A stretch of DNA of 64,000 bases. It comes from DATARH01 sp963705325. GTDB lineage: Bacteria; Pseudomonadota; Alphaproteobacteria; ATCC43930; CGMCC-115725. The first letter of the stretch is position 1, and every line of letters starts with the position of its first letter. Below are positions 1-8,824 of this stretch, in pieces. The DNA lies in assembly GCA_963705325.1 (NCBI GenBank), contig OY970069.1, positions 1,612,001-1,676,000 on the forward strand. Direction: 5' to 3'. Under the pieces are notes generated by a model. That model searched no databases and was not told where the DNA came from. It saw only the letters and a list, made by a program, of their open reading frames with translations. The position numbers were made by a program, and so were the translations under genes.

Positions 1-795
1 TTCTTTTATGTCGCCTACGCGCTGGTGTTTTACCGGCTGGCCCGGCTCAACAGCCTGCGCGGCTGCCTGATCGTGCTGATCGGCTTCTGTGTCGGCGCGT
101 ATGGGCTGTTCTATGTGCTCTTCCTTACCCGCGATGTATGGGAAGCCTTCGTGCTGCAGCATTTCCCGTACTTCACGCCGCGCACCGTCAACTTCAACGG
201 CTCGTTCTATCGCTGGCTCCTTTACGTCTCGCCATATTCGCGCATCTTCGAGTTCATCGGCGGCGTGCTGACCTGCCAGCTTTATCGCCTGGTGCGCGCC
301 CGTCCCGAATTGCGCGCGCGCATTCCGAGCGGCTCGCTGGCCGTGCTCGCCGTCGTCCTTATCACGGTTATGTTTGCCGCCTTTCGCTACCTCGGCGTGG
401 TGAGCCATTGGCTGGCGGAGGGCAATTATTCGTTCAGTGCCTATTACGTCAGCCTGCACATGAACTTCCTGCTGGCGGCGCCGTGCTATCTCTTGATCTT
501 CTCGCTGGCGCTGGGCGGGTCGGCGATCGGCGCGGCGCTGTCGTCGCGAGTGTGCAGCCTGCTCGGCGACGTGAGTTATTCGACCTATCTGTCGCACCCG
601 CTGGCCGAGCGCATCCTGTTCCACAGCGGGCTGGTGATTACCGCGTGGTGGGCTCATCTGCTGGTGATCTTGGCGATCATCTATGGGATGTCCTGGGTGC
701 TGTATACGGTCGTCGAAGTGCCGGCGAAGCGCGGCCTGCGGCAGCTCTTGACCCCGCGGCGTCTGGTGGTCGCAGCACCAAGCGGCGGCGGCTGA
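1..795 (+). CDS. Acyltransferase family 3 protein, C-terminal part (5' end outside window)
   Basis: The reading frame is open from base 1, so the start lies upstream. The visible 264 residues are strongly hydrophobic with several membrane-spanning segments. Near the C-terminus there is a 'GDVSYSTYLSHPL' stretch, which is the typical late helix of acyltransferase-3 (OafA/NodX-type) membrane O-acyltransferases. A second, complete family member at 36902-38041 has the matching 'GRVSYSTYLFHV'. The catalytic His lies in the missing N-terminal part. Such enzymes O-acylate sugars of surface polysaccharides or lipids; the substrate cannot be read here. The next gene starts 5 bases after the stop. Confidence 0.8.
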   Translation, partial: FFYVAYALVFYRLARLNSLRGCLIVLIGFCVGAYGLFYVLFLTRDVWEAFVLQHFPYFTPRTVNFNGSFYRWLLYVSPYSRIFEFIGGVLTCQLYRLVRARPELRARIPSGSLAVLAVVLITVMFAAFRYLGVVSHWLAEGNYSFSAYYVSLHMNFLLAAPCYLLIFSLALGGSAIGAALSSRVCSLLGDVSYSTYLSHPLAERILFHSGLVITAWWAHLLVILAIIYGMSWVLYTVVEVPAKRGLRQLLTPRRLVVAAPSGGG

Positions 796-800
796 GCCGA

Positions 801-3092
801 ATGCCGGACGGGCAGATCGGCCGCGCGCTGACCCGGTTTGAGGACGACCGCTTTCTGCGCGGCAAGGGTCGCTTCGTCGACGACATCCACGGTGTCGGCC
901 AGCTTCACGGCGTCGTCGTGCGTTCGCCGCACGGCCATGCCGAGATCGCCGGCATCGACACGGCCGCGGCGCGGGCGCTGCCCGGCGTGCGCGGAGTCTT
1001 TACCGCCGCCGATCTCGCGGCCGATGGGCTGGGGCCGTTGCCGTGCATCGCCCAGGTCGCGACGGTCGGCCCGCTGATCGTGCCGCCGCGCTTCGCGCTC
1101 GCTGGCGAGCGGGTGCGCCATGTCGGCGATCCGGTGGCAGTGGTCGTCGCCGACACGCGTGAGGTTGCGCGCGACGGAGCGGAGCTGGTCGCGGTCGATT
1201 ACCGGGTGCTGCCGGCGGTGGTCGACGCGCCGGCGGCGCTGCGCGACGGCGCGCCGCGATTGTGGGACGAGGCGCCGGGCAATCTCGCCTTCCGCTTCGA
1301 GAAGGGCGACAAGGCGGCGGTGGACGCGGCGATGGCGGCCGCGGCGCACGTGGTCGACATCGAGCTGGTCAACAACCGGCTCGTCGTTGTCCCGATCGAA
1401 CCGCGCGCCGCGATCGGGCGCTACGATGCGGCGAGCGACAGCTTTGACCTCCTGCTGAGCGGGATGGGCGTCCACAGCCTGCGTAACCAGCTCGCCGACG
1501 CCGTCTTTCACATGCCGCGCGAGCGCATCCGGGTCCACGCGCCCGATGTCGGCGGCGGGTTCGGGGTCAAGAACTTCCTCTATCCCGAATGGGTGCTGGT
1601 GCTGTGGGCGGCGCGCCGGTTGGGGCGGCCGGTGCGCTGGGTCGCCGAGCGCGGCGAGGAGTTTCTGTCCTCCGCCCAGGGACGCGACAACCACACGCGG
1701 GGCCGACTGGCGCTCGACGCGGACGTCAAGTTCCTCGCGCTCGAAGCCGAAACCATCGCCAATCTCGGCGCCTATGTCTCGACCAACGGGCCGGGCAGTT
1801 CGACCAACTCGCCGTCGACCGCGCTCGGCGGGGTCTATGCCATCGCAGCGATGTTCATGAGCGTCCGCGGCGTCTTCACCAACACCGTGCCGATCGATGC
1901 CTATCGCGGCGCCGGCAAGCCGGAGGCGAATTACCTCACCGAGCGCTTGGTCGAGCTGGCGGCGCGGCGGCTCGGGATCGAGCCATTGGAGCTGCGTCGG
2001 CGCAATCTGGTGCGCGACTTTCCCTATGCGAAGGCGCTCGGCACGACGATCGATTGCGGCAAGTTCGCCGCCAATCTCGACGCGGCGGTGCGGCGAGCCG
2101 GAGCAAAGCGCGAGGATGGCGACGGGAAGCTGCGCGGGCTTGGCATTGCCTGCTTTCTGGAGACGGCGCGGGGGGCCCCAAACGAGGGTGCCGAGATACG
2201 CTTCGAGAATGACGGAACGGTATCGCTACTGCTCGGCACGCAGTCGAACGGGCAGGGGCACGAGACCGCCTATCCGCAGATTGCCGCCGATCTGCTCGGA
2301 CTGCCGATTGAAACCTTCCGCTTCGTGCAGGCCGACACCGGCGAGATACCTGCTGGGAACGGCCATGGCGGCGCACGCTCGATGCATCAAGGCGGGTTCG
2401 CCTTGTTCAACGCGGCGCAAGCCGTGCTGGCGAAGGGACGCGCGGTCGCCGCGGGTCTGCTGCAGGCCGAGCCGGCCGAGCTGGTGTTCGCCGACGGGCG
2501 GTTCAGCGTGCCGGGCAGCGGACGCGGCATGGATCTGCTTGAGGTGGCGCGCGCCGTCGCCGACCCGGCGAACCTGACCGACGGGACCGCGCCGGGACTG
2601 GGCGCTTATGTGTGGAACGAGTGCGACGTTTTCACCTTCCCCTCGGGGACGCATGCTGCCGAGGTGACGATCGACCCGGAGACCGGGGCGGTGACCTTGG
2701 AGCGCTACCTCGCAGTCGACGATTACGGAAGGGTGATCAACCCGCTGCTGACGAGAGGCCAGGTGCAAGGCGGGGTGACGCAGGGCATCGGCCAGGCGCT
2801 GCTCGAGCACACGGTTTATGACCCCGATTCCGGGCAGCTTTTGAGCGGGTCGCTGCTCGACTATGCGCTGCCGCGCGCCGACGATTTGCCGCCGCTCGAC
2901 ATCACGCTCGACGGGGTGCCGACGGCGGCGAACCCGCTCGGGGTCAAGGGCTCGGGCCAGGCCGGCGCCATCGCCGCGCCGCAGACGATTATCTGCGCGA
3001 TTTTGGACGCGCTGGCGCCGCTCGGTATTGAGCATATCGATATGCCGGCGACACCCGAGCGGGTGTGGCGCGCGATCAGGAACGCGCGTTAG
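801..3092 (+). CDS. Xanthine dehydrogenase/CoxL-family molybdopterin-binding subunit
   Basis: The product is 763 aa, the normal length for the large molybdenum-cofactor subunit of CO dehydrogenase/aldehyde oxidase-type hydroxylases. It opens with 'GRALTRFEDDRFLRGKGRF', the standard N-terminus of the family, so ATG 801 is preferred although the frame stays open further upstream. Mo-pterin loops are visible ('DVGGGFGVKN', 'AYRGAGKPEA', 'GQGHETAYPQ'). The C-terminal loop that carries the base Glu in characterised enzymes (a GxGExG-type motif) here reads 'KGSGQAG', with Gln at residue 720 (CAG, 2958-2960). No FeS or FAD subunit gene flanks it, so it is an orphan large subunit. The substrate is unknown and activity is doubtful if the Gln is real. 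Confidence 0.87.
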   Translation: MPDGQIGRALTRFEDDRFLRGKGRFVDDIHGVGQLHGVVVRSPHGHAEIAGIDTAAARALPGVRGVFTAADLAADGLGPLPCIAQVATVGPLIVPPRFALAGERVRHVGDPVAVVVADTREVARDGAELVAVDYRVLPAVVDAPAALRDGAPRLWDEAPGNLAFRFEKGDKAAVDAAMAAAAHVVDIELVNNRLVVVPIEPRAAIGRYDAASDSFDLLLSGMGVHSLRNQLADAVFHMPRERIRVHAPDVGGGFGVKNFLYPEWVLVLWAARRLGRPVRWVAERGEEFLSSAQGRDNHTRGRLALDADVKFLALEAETIANLGAYVSTNGPGSSTNSPSTALGGVYAIAAMFMSVRGVFTNTVPIDAYRGAGKPEANYLTERLVELAARRLGIEPLELRRRNLVRDFPYAKALGTTIDCGKFAANLDAAVRRAGAKREDGDGKLRGLGIACFLETARGAPNEGAEIRFENDGTVSLLLGTQSNGQGHETAYPQIAADLLGLPIETFRFVQADTGEIPAGNGHGGARSMHQGGFALFNAAQAVLAKGRAVAAGLLQAEPAELVFADGRFSVPGSGRGMDLLEVARAVADPANLTDGTAPGLGAYVWNECDVFTFPSGTHAAEVTIDPETGAVTLERYLAVDDYGRVINPLLTRGQVQGGVTQGIGQALLEHTVYDPDSGQLLSGSLLDYALPRADDLPPLDITLDGVPTAANPLGVKGSGQAGAIAAPQTIICAILDALAPLGIEHIDMPATPERVWRAIRNAR

Positions 3093-3160
3093 CTTTTAGC
3101 GGCCAAACGATCAGTGAAAAAAATCTAACGCGTGGTACCTGCGGCCGGGTCGGTGGGTTC

Positions 3161-3841
3161 TCAGCGCCATCCAAAGTTTCCGACAACTCGCGGATCGCGC
3201 GCACGATATTGGCGCAGTGCTTCGCGCGCTCCAGCAATCACATCTTCAAGCCGTTCCTGAGGCACGCGCTCAGCGAAGAGCGTCAATAGTGTCCCGTCTT
3301 CCTCAATACGGAACACCGCAGCGGTTGGCGCGTGAAATACCGTGCGGTCATCCAACCGCACTGTGTAATTGACCGTCGCACTGATATTTCGCCGCGCGTT
3401 CTCGCGAGATTCATGGTCTCGCAGCAGCCCAGGCATATGAAGCCCGATTGCGGTGAACAGCGGATATCCGTCGATCCCGGTGATGATTTGGAGTTGTGCG
3501 AGTGATTCAAGGTCTGCGCGCGAGCAGCCGGTCGTCGCAAACAGTTCTAACGAACTCACCATGCCCGGGCCAGTTGGCCTCGCCAGCGCCAAGATCACAC
3601 GGGTTTCCGTTTCAGAAAAAGGTGGAAACCACTGGACACCGCCACCATCCTGAAACACGACGCCGAGGCGTTGTAGTGCCGTCTGGATTGCTGCGAGATT
3701 GGCAGTAGTCGGGAGCCGATCACTTGCATCTTCAAAGCTGCTAATGGTGCGGAGACTTACCCCGCTAGCGTTCGCCAGTTCCTGCTGCGACATCGCAAAA
3801 AGACCCCGTGCGGCGCGGCATTGATTAGGAGAAATCGGCAT
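3161..3841 (-). CDS. XRE-family helix-turn-helix regulator
   Basis: The product is 226 aa when started at ATG 3841 ('MPISPNQCRAARGLF'). Residues ~1-60 form a Cro/CI-type HTH ('MSQQELANASGVSLRTISSFE'-like order, ending in an 'LQRLGVVFQDGGGVQ' wing common in alphaproteobacterial XRE proteins). The remaining ~160 residues are not a domain I recognise. Base composition is visibly lower in GC than the neighbours, which suggests acquired DNA. A strong inverted repeat sits 15-37 bases upstream of the start (see 3856-3878), which points to autoregulation. No toxin gene flanks it, so a toxin-antitoxin role is not supported. Confidence 0.8.
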   Translation of the reverse strand: MPISPNQCRAARGLFAMSQQELANASGVSLRTISSFEDASDRLPTTANLAAIQTALQRLGVVFQDGGGVQWFPPFSETETRVILALARPTGPGMVSSLELFATTGCSRADLESLAQLQIITGIDGYPLFTAIGLHMPGLLRDHESRENARRNISATVNYTVRLDDRTVFHAPTAAVFRIEEDGTLLTLFAERVPQERLEDVIAGAREALRQYRARDPRVVGNFGWR

Positions 3842-3855
3842 TGTCGGTTCCTGCC

Positions 3856-3878
3856 ATGTTGCATTATATATGCAACAT
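3856..3878 (-). promoter_or_regulatory. Palindromic operator overlapping a -10 box of the XRE gene
   Basis: The arms ATGTTGCAT and ATGCAACAT (9 bp, perfect) flank a 5-base AT spacer. On the minus strand the centre contains TATAAT, a perfect sigma-70 -10 hexamer. A repressor bound here would therefore block its own gene. No good -35 box is seen at 16-18 bases, so the promoter assignment is less certain than the palindrome itself. Confidence 0.6.
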
Positions 3879-4002
3879 AACGTTTTTCCTGCGAGCACGT
3901 CAAGGGCTTATCGAGATGCGATGATCGCGGCGACGGCTCTGATTAACGGTTTGACCGTGGCGACCCGAATCGTGGGCGATTTCCAGCGTCTAAACCTTCC
4001 GG

Positions 4003-5208
4003 TTATCGATCCTTTCCAGCGATCTTGTTGAGGTGCGCCAAGCAGGCGGCGCGGTCGGCGGCGAAGTCGCCCTCTTCCCACCACCGCCTGATTTCGGCGA
4101 GCAGTTCGCCCGTGCGCGGCCCGGGCGCGATGCCGAGCGCGGCGATGTCCGCGCCCCGCAGCGGAAAGCGCGGGATTGGCCAGGTGACGGCGAATTCCAG
4201 CAAATTTTGCAAACGCGGCGGCGGCATGCGGCCATCCGCCGCCGCGAGCCGCGCGAGGTCGGCGTAGCGGTCCCGCCCGAGACGGTAGAGCGCGAGGCGG
4301 TGGGCCTTCGGATCGCCATCCGGATCGAGCGGCCACGGTTTGGCCAGCCCCGCCAGCCGGTCGCGCTCGGCGTTGGATAGCCGCAGCCGCTCGGCCACGG
4401 TACGCGCGCCGTCGGCATCAACATCGATCAGCGCGGCGAGGCGGGGTAAGGGGTCCTCGCTCAGCGGCACCAGCTTCTCTAACCGGTCGAGGCGCGTCGC
4501 CTCCGGGAGGATTGCGGTGAAGACGCCGTCCTGCTCCATCAGCGTCAGCGCGCGGACCGGGTCGGGGCCGGCGAGCAGGCGCGACAGCTCGCGCCACACA
4601 CGCTCGGCTGACAAGTTCGGCAATTTGCTTGCAGCGGCACGGCAGGCTGCGCGCGCGGCGGCGTCACCCTCCCCGGCGCCAAATCGCGCCTCGAAACGGT
4701 AGTAGCGCAGAATGCGCAGCACGTCCTCGGCGATCCGCGTTGCCGCGTCGCCGACAAAACGCACCCGGCGCGCGGCAAGGTCGGCTTGGCCGCCGACGGG
4801 ATCGAAGATCGTGCCGTCCGGCGCCAGGTAGATCGCGTTGATGGTGAAGTCGCGCCGGGCAGCATCCTCGTCCCAGTCGGCGCCGAAGGCGACCTTGGCA
4901 TGGCGGCCGTCCGTTTCGACATCGCGGCGCAAAGTGGTGATCTCGAAATGCCGCGGCGGGATCACCGCGGTGACGGTGCCATGCGCGAGACCGGTCGGGA
5001 TCGCCTTGATCTTCGCGCGCTTGAGCGCCGCCATCACCGCGTCGGGCGGCGCCGGGGTGGCGAGGTCGATGTCGCCGATCTCCAACCCCAAGAGCGTGTC
5101 GCGCACGCAGCCGCCGACAAAGCGCGCCTCGATGCCGGCCGCGCTTAGTGCTGCCAACAAACGCCGCACCGCGGGCTCGGCGAGCCAGGGCGGCCCGATG
5201 TTCGTCAC
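4003..5208 (-). CDS. cca: CCA tRNA nucleotidyltransferase / poly(A) polymerase family
   Basis: The 401-aa product adds or repairs the 3'-CCA of tRNAs. The N-terminal class II nucleotidyltransferase head shows 'FVGGCVRDTLLG' followed by 'DIDLA' (metal-binding Asp pair near residues 46-48). Next come 'RRDFTINAI' and the RNA-binding 'RILRYYRFEARFG' segment. The C-terminal region is the alphaproteobacterial helical extension. The GTG start at 5208 overlaps the stop of the upstream DUF6111 gene (GTGA); the longer open frame upstream lacks family similarity. The gene is the last of a four-gene minus-strand block that runs from DUF1285 through CoA pyrophosphatase and DUF6111, an arrangement I know from other alphaproteobacteria. 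Confidence 0.93.
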   Translation of the reverse strand: MTNIGPPWLAEPAVRRLLAALSAAGIEARFVGGCVRDTLLGLEIGDIDLATPAPPDAVMAALKRAKIKAIPTGLAHGTVTAVIPPRHFEITTLRRDVETDGRHAKVAFGADWDEDAARRDFTINAIYLAPDGTIFDPVGGQADLAARRVRFVGDAATRIAEDVLRILRYYRFEARFGAGEGDAAARAACRAAASKLPNLSAERVWRELSRLLAGPDPVRALTLMEQDGVFTAILPEATRLDRLEKLVPLSEDPLPRLAALIDVDADGARTVAERLRLSNAERDRLAGLAKPWPLDPDGDPKAHRLALYRLGRDRYADLARLAAADGRMPPPRLQNLLEFAVTWPIPRFPLRGADIAALGIAPGPRTGELLAEIRRWWEEGDFAADRAACLAHLNKIAGKDR

Positions 5209-5483
5209 GGTTTCGCCGGTTCGATGTGGCCGGGCACGATCCGGCCGTTCTCGGCATGCGGCGGCACATAGACGCCCTGAACACTCGTGCCAAAATGCAC
5301 GGTCACCACGAAGAGGACGAGTGCAGTCAGCGCGACGCCAGTAACGCCGAGCCAGACCCAGGGCAGCGCTCGCCACGATATGGCGCCGCTACTTTGCGAC
5401 CGCCGCACCGCCCAGAGCCACGCCAGGTAAAGCACGGTCGGCAATACCAGCGGCAAAAAGAGCGTGAGCAGTTCGCGCGGCAT
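5205..5483 (-). CDS. DUF6111 family small membrane protein
   Basis: The 92-aa protein has two predicted membrane helices: residues ~5-25 ('LLTLFLPLVLPTVLYLAWLW') and ~42-64. A short periplasmic or cytoplasmic tail rich in Pro follows. The pattern and the position between CoA pyrophosphatase and CCA transferase match DUF6111, a family of unknown function confined largely to alphaproteobacteria. It is translationally coupled to cca by a 4-base GTGA overlap and lies 7 bases downstream of the Nudix gene. Its function is unknown. Confidence 0.78.
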   Translation of the reverse strand: MPRELLTLFLPLVLPTVLYLAWLWAVRRSQSSGAISWRALPWVWLGVTGVALTALVLFVVTVHFGTSVQGVYVPPHAENGRIVPGHIEPAKP

Positions 5484-5490
5484 CGCGGCG

Positions 5491-6147
5491 TCACTGGTTC
5501 AGCACTTCCGCGAGGTTGACCAGCATCCCCGCGGTGGCGCCCCAGATATTGCGGCCCTCATAGGGGAGCACGAAGAACACCCGGGTGCGCCCGGCCGACT
5601 CGCGCTCCGTGCGGTTGTGGTTGCGCCTGTCGAGGATATAGGAGAGCGGCACCTCGAACGCCTCGGCGACCTCATAGGGATCGATCGTCAGCGGAAAGGG
5701 CGGCGCGACGATGCCGACGATCGGCGTGATCTCGAACCCGGTGCCGGTGACGTAGGTATCGAGCCGTCCGATCACCGAGACGTGGCGGCGCGGCAAACCC
5801 ACCTCTTCCTCGGTCTCGCGGAGCGCGGCGGCGACCGCGTCCTCGTCCTCCTGCTCGATCCGCCCGCCGGGAAACGCGATCTGCCCGGCATGGGCGGACA
5901 GATGCGCGGTGCGCTGGGTGAGGAGCACCGACCAGCCGTCGCCGTAATCGATCAGCGGCACTAGCACGGCGGCAGGCCGCAAAGCGGCGCTAGGCGGCGT
6001 CTCGCCGGGGTTGAGATCGTGGTCGCCGCGCGTCGCCTCGCGCGCCTCGGCGGCCTCGATGGGGTCGCCGCTGCCGCCAAAGCCGCGCCGCCCGGGCCGA
6101 CGTCGGGCCAGCCGCTCGATCAACTCTTCGCGAGCAAGGACGCGCAT
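5491..6147 (-). CDS. CoA pyrophosphatase (Nudix hydrolase)
   Basis: The 218-aa product starts at ATG 6147. A Nudix fold is indicated by 'AHAGQIAFPGGRIEQED' and then 'ALRETEEEVGL', the catalytic RExxEExG part of the box. The 'GQIAFPGGR' stretch is the hallmark of the NudL/CoA-diphosphatase subgroup (UPF0035), which cleaves CoA to phosphopantetheine and 3',5'-ADP. The C-terminus 'GRNIWGATAGMLVNLAEVL' is typical of the group. The gene begins 2 bases after the DUF1285 stop. The longer frame to 6198 is Arg-rich and probably untranslated. Confidence 0.9.
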   Translation of the reverse strand: MRVLAREELIERLARRRPGRRGFGGSGDPIEAAEAREATRGDHDLNPGETPPSAALRPAAVLVPLIDYGDGWSVLLTQRTAHLSAHAGQIAFPGGRIEQEDEDAVAAALRETEEEVGLPRRHVSVIGRLDTYVTGTGFEITPIVGIVAPPFPLTIDPYEVAEAFEVPLSYILDRRNHNRTERESAGRTRVFFVLPYEGRNIWGATAGMLVNLAEVLNQ

Positions 6148-6149
6148 GG

Positions 6150-6713
6150 CTACTCGTCTTCCGGGTCGCCGAGATCGAAGAACATGCCGCCGCTCCACAC
6201 GCCGAACGGGCCGCCGCTCTCACCGCGCTCGGCATCGGCGATATCGACCAATTCATAAAATACCTGACGGTTGAGTCGCGCTTCCAGCCCTGGCCGTATC
6301 AAGATATAGGGGGCTGGCTCGCCGTTTGCACCGGTGTCGACGCGCAGCGGATGGTCGGGCCCGGCCGCCACAATCTCGTCGAGATTGGTGCGGAAACTAA
6401 GGCAACGCTCGGGACCTTCGCCTTCGCTGGTCAGCTCGACGGCGAGAAACGGCGCGTCCTCGACGGTGACGCGGCCGCGCTCGACCGGCGTGACGAGCCA
6501 ATAGCTGCCGTCATCTTCGCGCCGCAAAACCGAGGCGAAGAGCTTGACGAGGCGGGGACGGCCGATCGGGGAGCCGCGGTAGAACCAGGTGCCGTCGCGG
6601 GCGATCCACATATCGAGATCGCCGTGATCAATGACGGGGCGATTTTGCCGCGGAGGCTTTTGGCTGCTGTCGCGGTCTCTCGCCGGGGAAGTGCCGGAGG
6701 CGGTATTATCCAT
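6150..6713 (-). CDS. DUF1285 domain-containing protein
   Basis: The 187-aa product is read from ATG 6713. The family core is recognisable: 'MWIARDGTWFYRGSPIGRP' followed by 'LVKLFASVLRREDDGSYWLVTPVERG', then 'DAPFLAVEL' and a C-terminal 'YILIRPGLEARLNRQVFYELV'. DUF1285 is a mostly proteobacterial family of unknown biochemical function, and the protein looks cytosolic with no membrane segment. The first ~35 residues are variable and polar. It is the promoter-proximal gene of the DUF1285 - Nudix - DUF6111 - cca block and diverges from the MoxR operon across 57 bases. Confidence 0.88.
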   Translation of the reverse strand: MDNTASGTSPARDRDSSQKPPRQNRPVIDHGDLDMWIARDGTWFYRGSPIGRPRLVKLFASVLRREDDGSYWLVTPVERGRVTVEDAPFLAVELTSEGEGPERCLSFRTNLDEIVAAGPDHPLRVDTGANGEPAPYILIRPGLEARLNRQVFYELVDIADAERGESGGPFGVWSGGMFFDLGDPEDE

Positions 6714-6770
6714 TAGTGTCGGCCCAATGGCGCTAAAGATTGGCCGGCACCGCAAAGAGGTTGTAAGAAC

Positions 6771-7771
<1,001 letters not shown>

Positions 7772-7775
<4 letters not shown>

Positions 7776-8719
7776 TTTCTCTCCGCCCGCCCGGCGTCGG
7801 ACCGCTGGCGGCGCCGCGCGTGCCGCCGCTCTCGCTGCGCGACCGCGCGGAGCAGGTCGCCGCGACGCTGCCGCCGCTGCTCGTCGCCGCGGAGCGCATC
7901 GCCACCACGGTGGCGCAAGGGGTACACGGGCGCCGCCGGGTCGGTCAGGGCGAGACGTTCTGGCAGTTCCGCCAATACCAGCCGGGTGACGCCGCTGCCC
8001 GCATCGATTGGCGCGAAAGCGCCAAGTCGCAGCGCCTCTATGTGCGCGAGACCGAATGGGAGGCGGCGCAGAGCGTCTGGCTGTGGCGCGACCGGTCGGC
8101 GTCGATGGATTACAGCTCGGCGGCCGACATCGCCGGCGGCGATTGGCCGACCAAGCGGGCCCGCGCCGAGCTGATTCTGGTCGCACTGGCCTGCCTCTTG
8201 GTGCGCGGCGGCGAGCGGCTGAGCCTGTTGGGAAGCGGCATGGTGCCGGTAAGCGGCCGCGTCGCACTGAGCCGGCTGGTCGATCTCATCGAGCGGGGCG
8301 TGAACCCGGCAGCAGACGCGGTTGGGTTGCCCGCGATCGAACCGCTGCCGCGCGCCGGGCAATTGGTGCTAATCGGCGATTTTCTCGGCCCGTTGGATGC
8401 GACAAACCGGATCGTTGCCGGGTTTGCCGGCGCCGGGCTCAACGGTCACCTCCTGCAGATCGTCGATCCGGCCGAGGAAGATCTGCCGTTTAATGGCCGC
8501 GTCCGTTTCGAAGGAATCGAGGAACGGGAGGATTTGGTCATCAGCCGAGTCGAGGGCGTGCGCGAGGCCTATGCCGACCGGTTCCAGCGCCACCGCGAGG
8601 GGCTGCAGGCGATTGCCCGCGCGGCCGGCTGGAGCTTTGGCACGCATCGCACCGACCGGCCACCGCACCTCGCGCTCTTGGCGCTGCACGCGGCGTTGGC
8701 CCCCGACCGGCGAAAGTGA
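7772..8719 (+). CDS. DUF58 domain-containing (vWA-like) protein
   Basis: The 315-aa product starts at GTG 7772, overlapping the MoxR stop by four bases. The DUF58 signature is clear: 'GRRRVGQGETFWQFRQYQPG' then 'DAAARIDWRESAKSQRLYVRE'. The following vWA-like fold carries a 'WRDRSASMDY' segment in place of a canonical DxSxS MIDAS. No convincing membrane segment is seen. In characterised MoxR loci the DUF58 protein is a partner of the ATPase, and the coupling here suggests the same. Substrate or complex function is unknown. Confidence 0.9.
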
Positions 8720-8726
8720 GCAATTC

Positions 8727-8751
8727 TTGCGGGCGGAGCGAAGCGATCTCG
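8727..8751 (+). repeat. Diverged half-copy of a palindromic intergenic repeat
   Basis: These 25 bases match the left arm of the palindrome at 16721-16808 at 23 of 25 positions (both contain GCGGAGCGAAGC). It lies in the 105-base gap between the DUF58 and DUF4159 genes. No good right arm is recognisable here, so it looks like a decayed or truncated copy. Confidence 0.55.
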
Positions 8752-8824
8752 CACGGCATAAGCCTCAGTCCTTCCGGGTTGCCGCGGCGCCTTGCGGACG
8801 TCTCGCCGTGACCGGTCGTCACTG

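Noticed and set aside
138..800. 221-codon N-terminal extension of the molybdenum-hydroxylase gene
   Set aside because: It is Arg/Ala/Pro-rich, lies in another frame of the acyltransferase gene and has no family similarity; the family N-terminus begins at ATG 801.
3161..3841. Toxin-antitoxin pair with the XRE gene as antitoxin
   Set aside because: No small toxin-like reading frame flanks the gene on either side, and the product is too long for a simple antitoxin.
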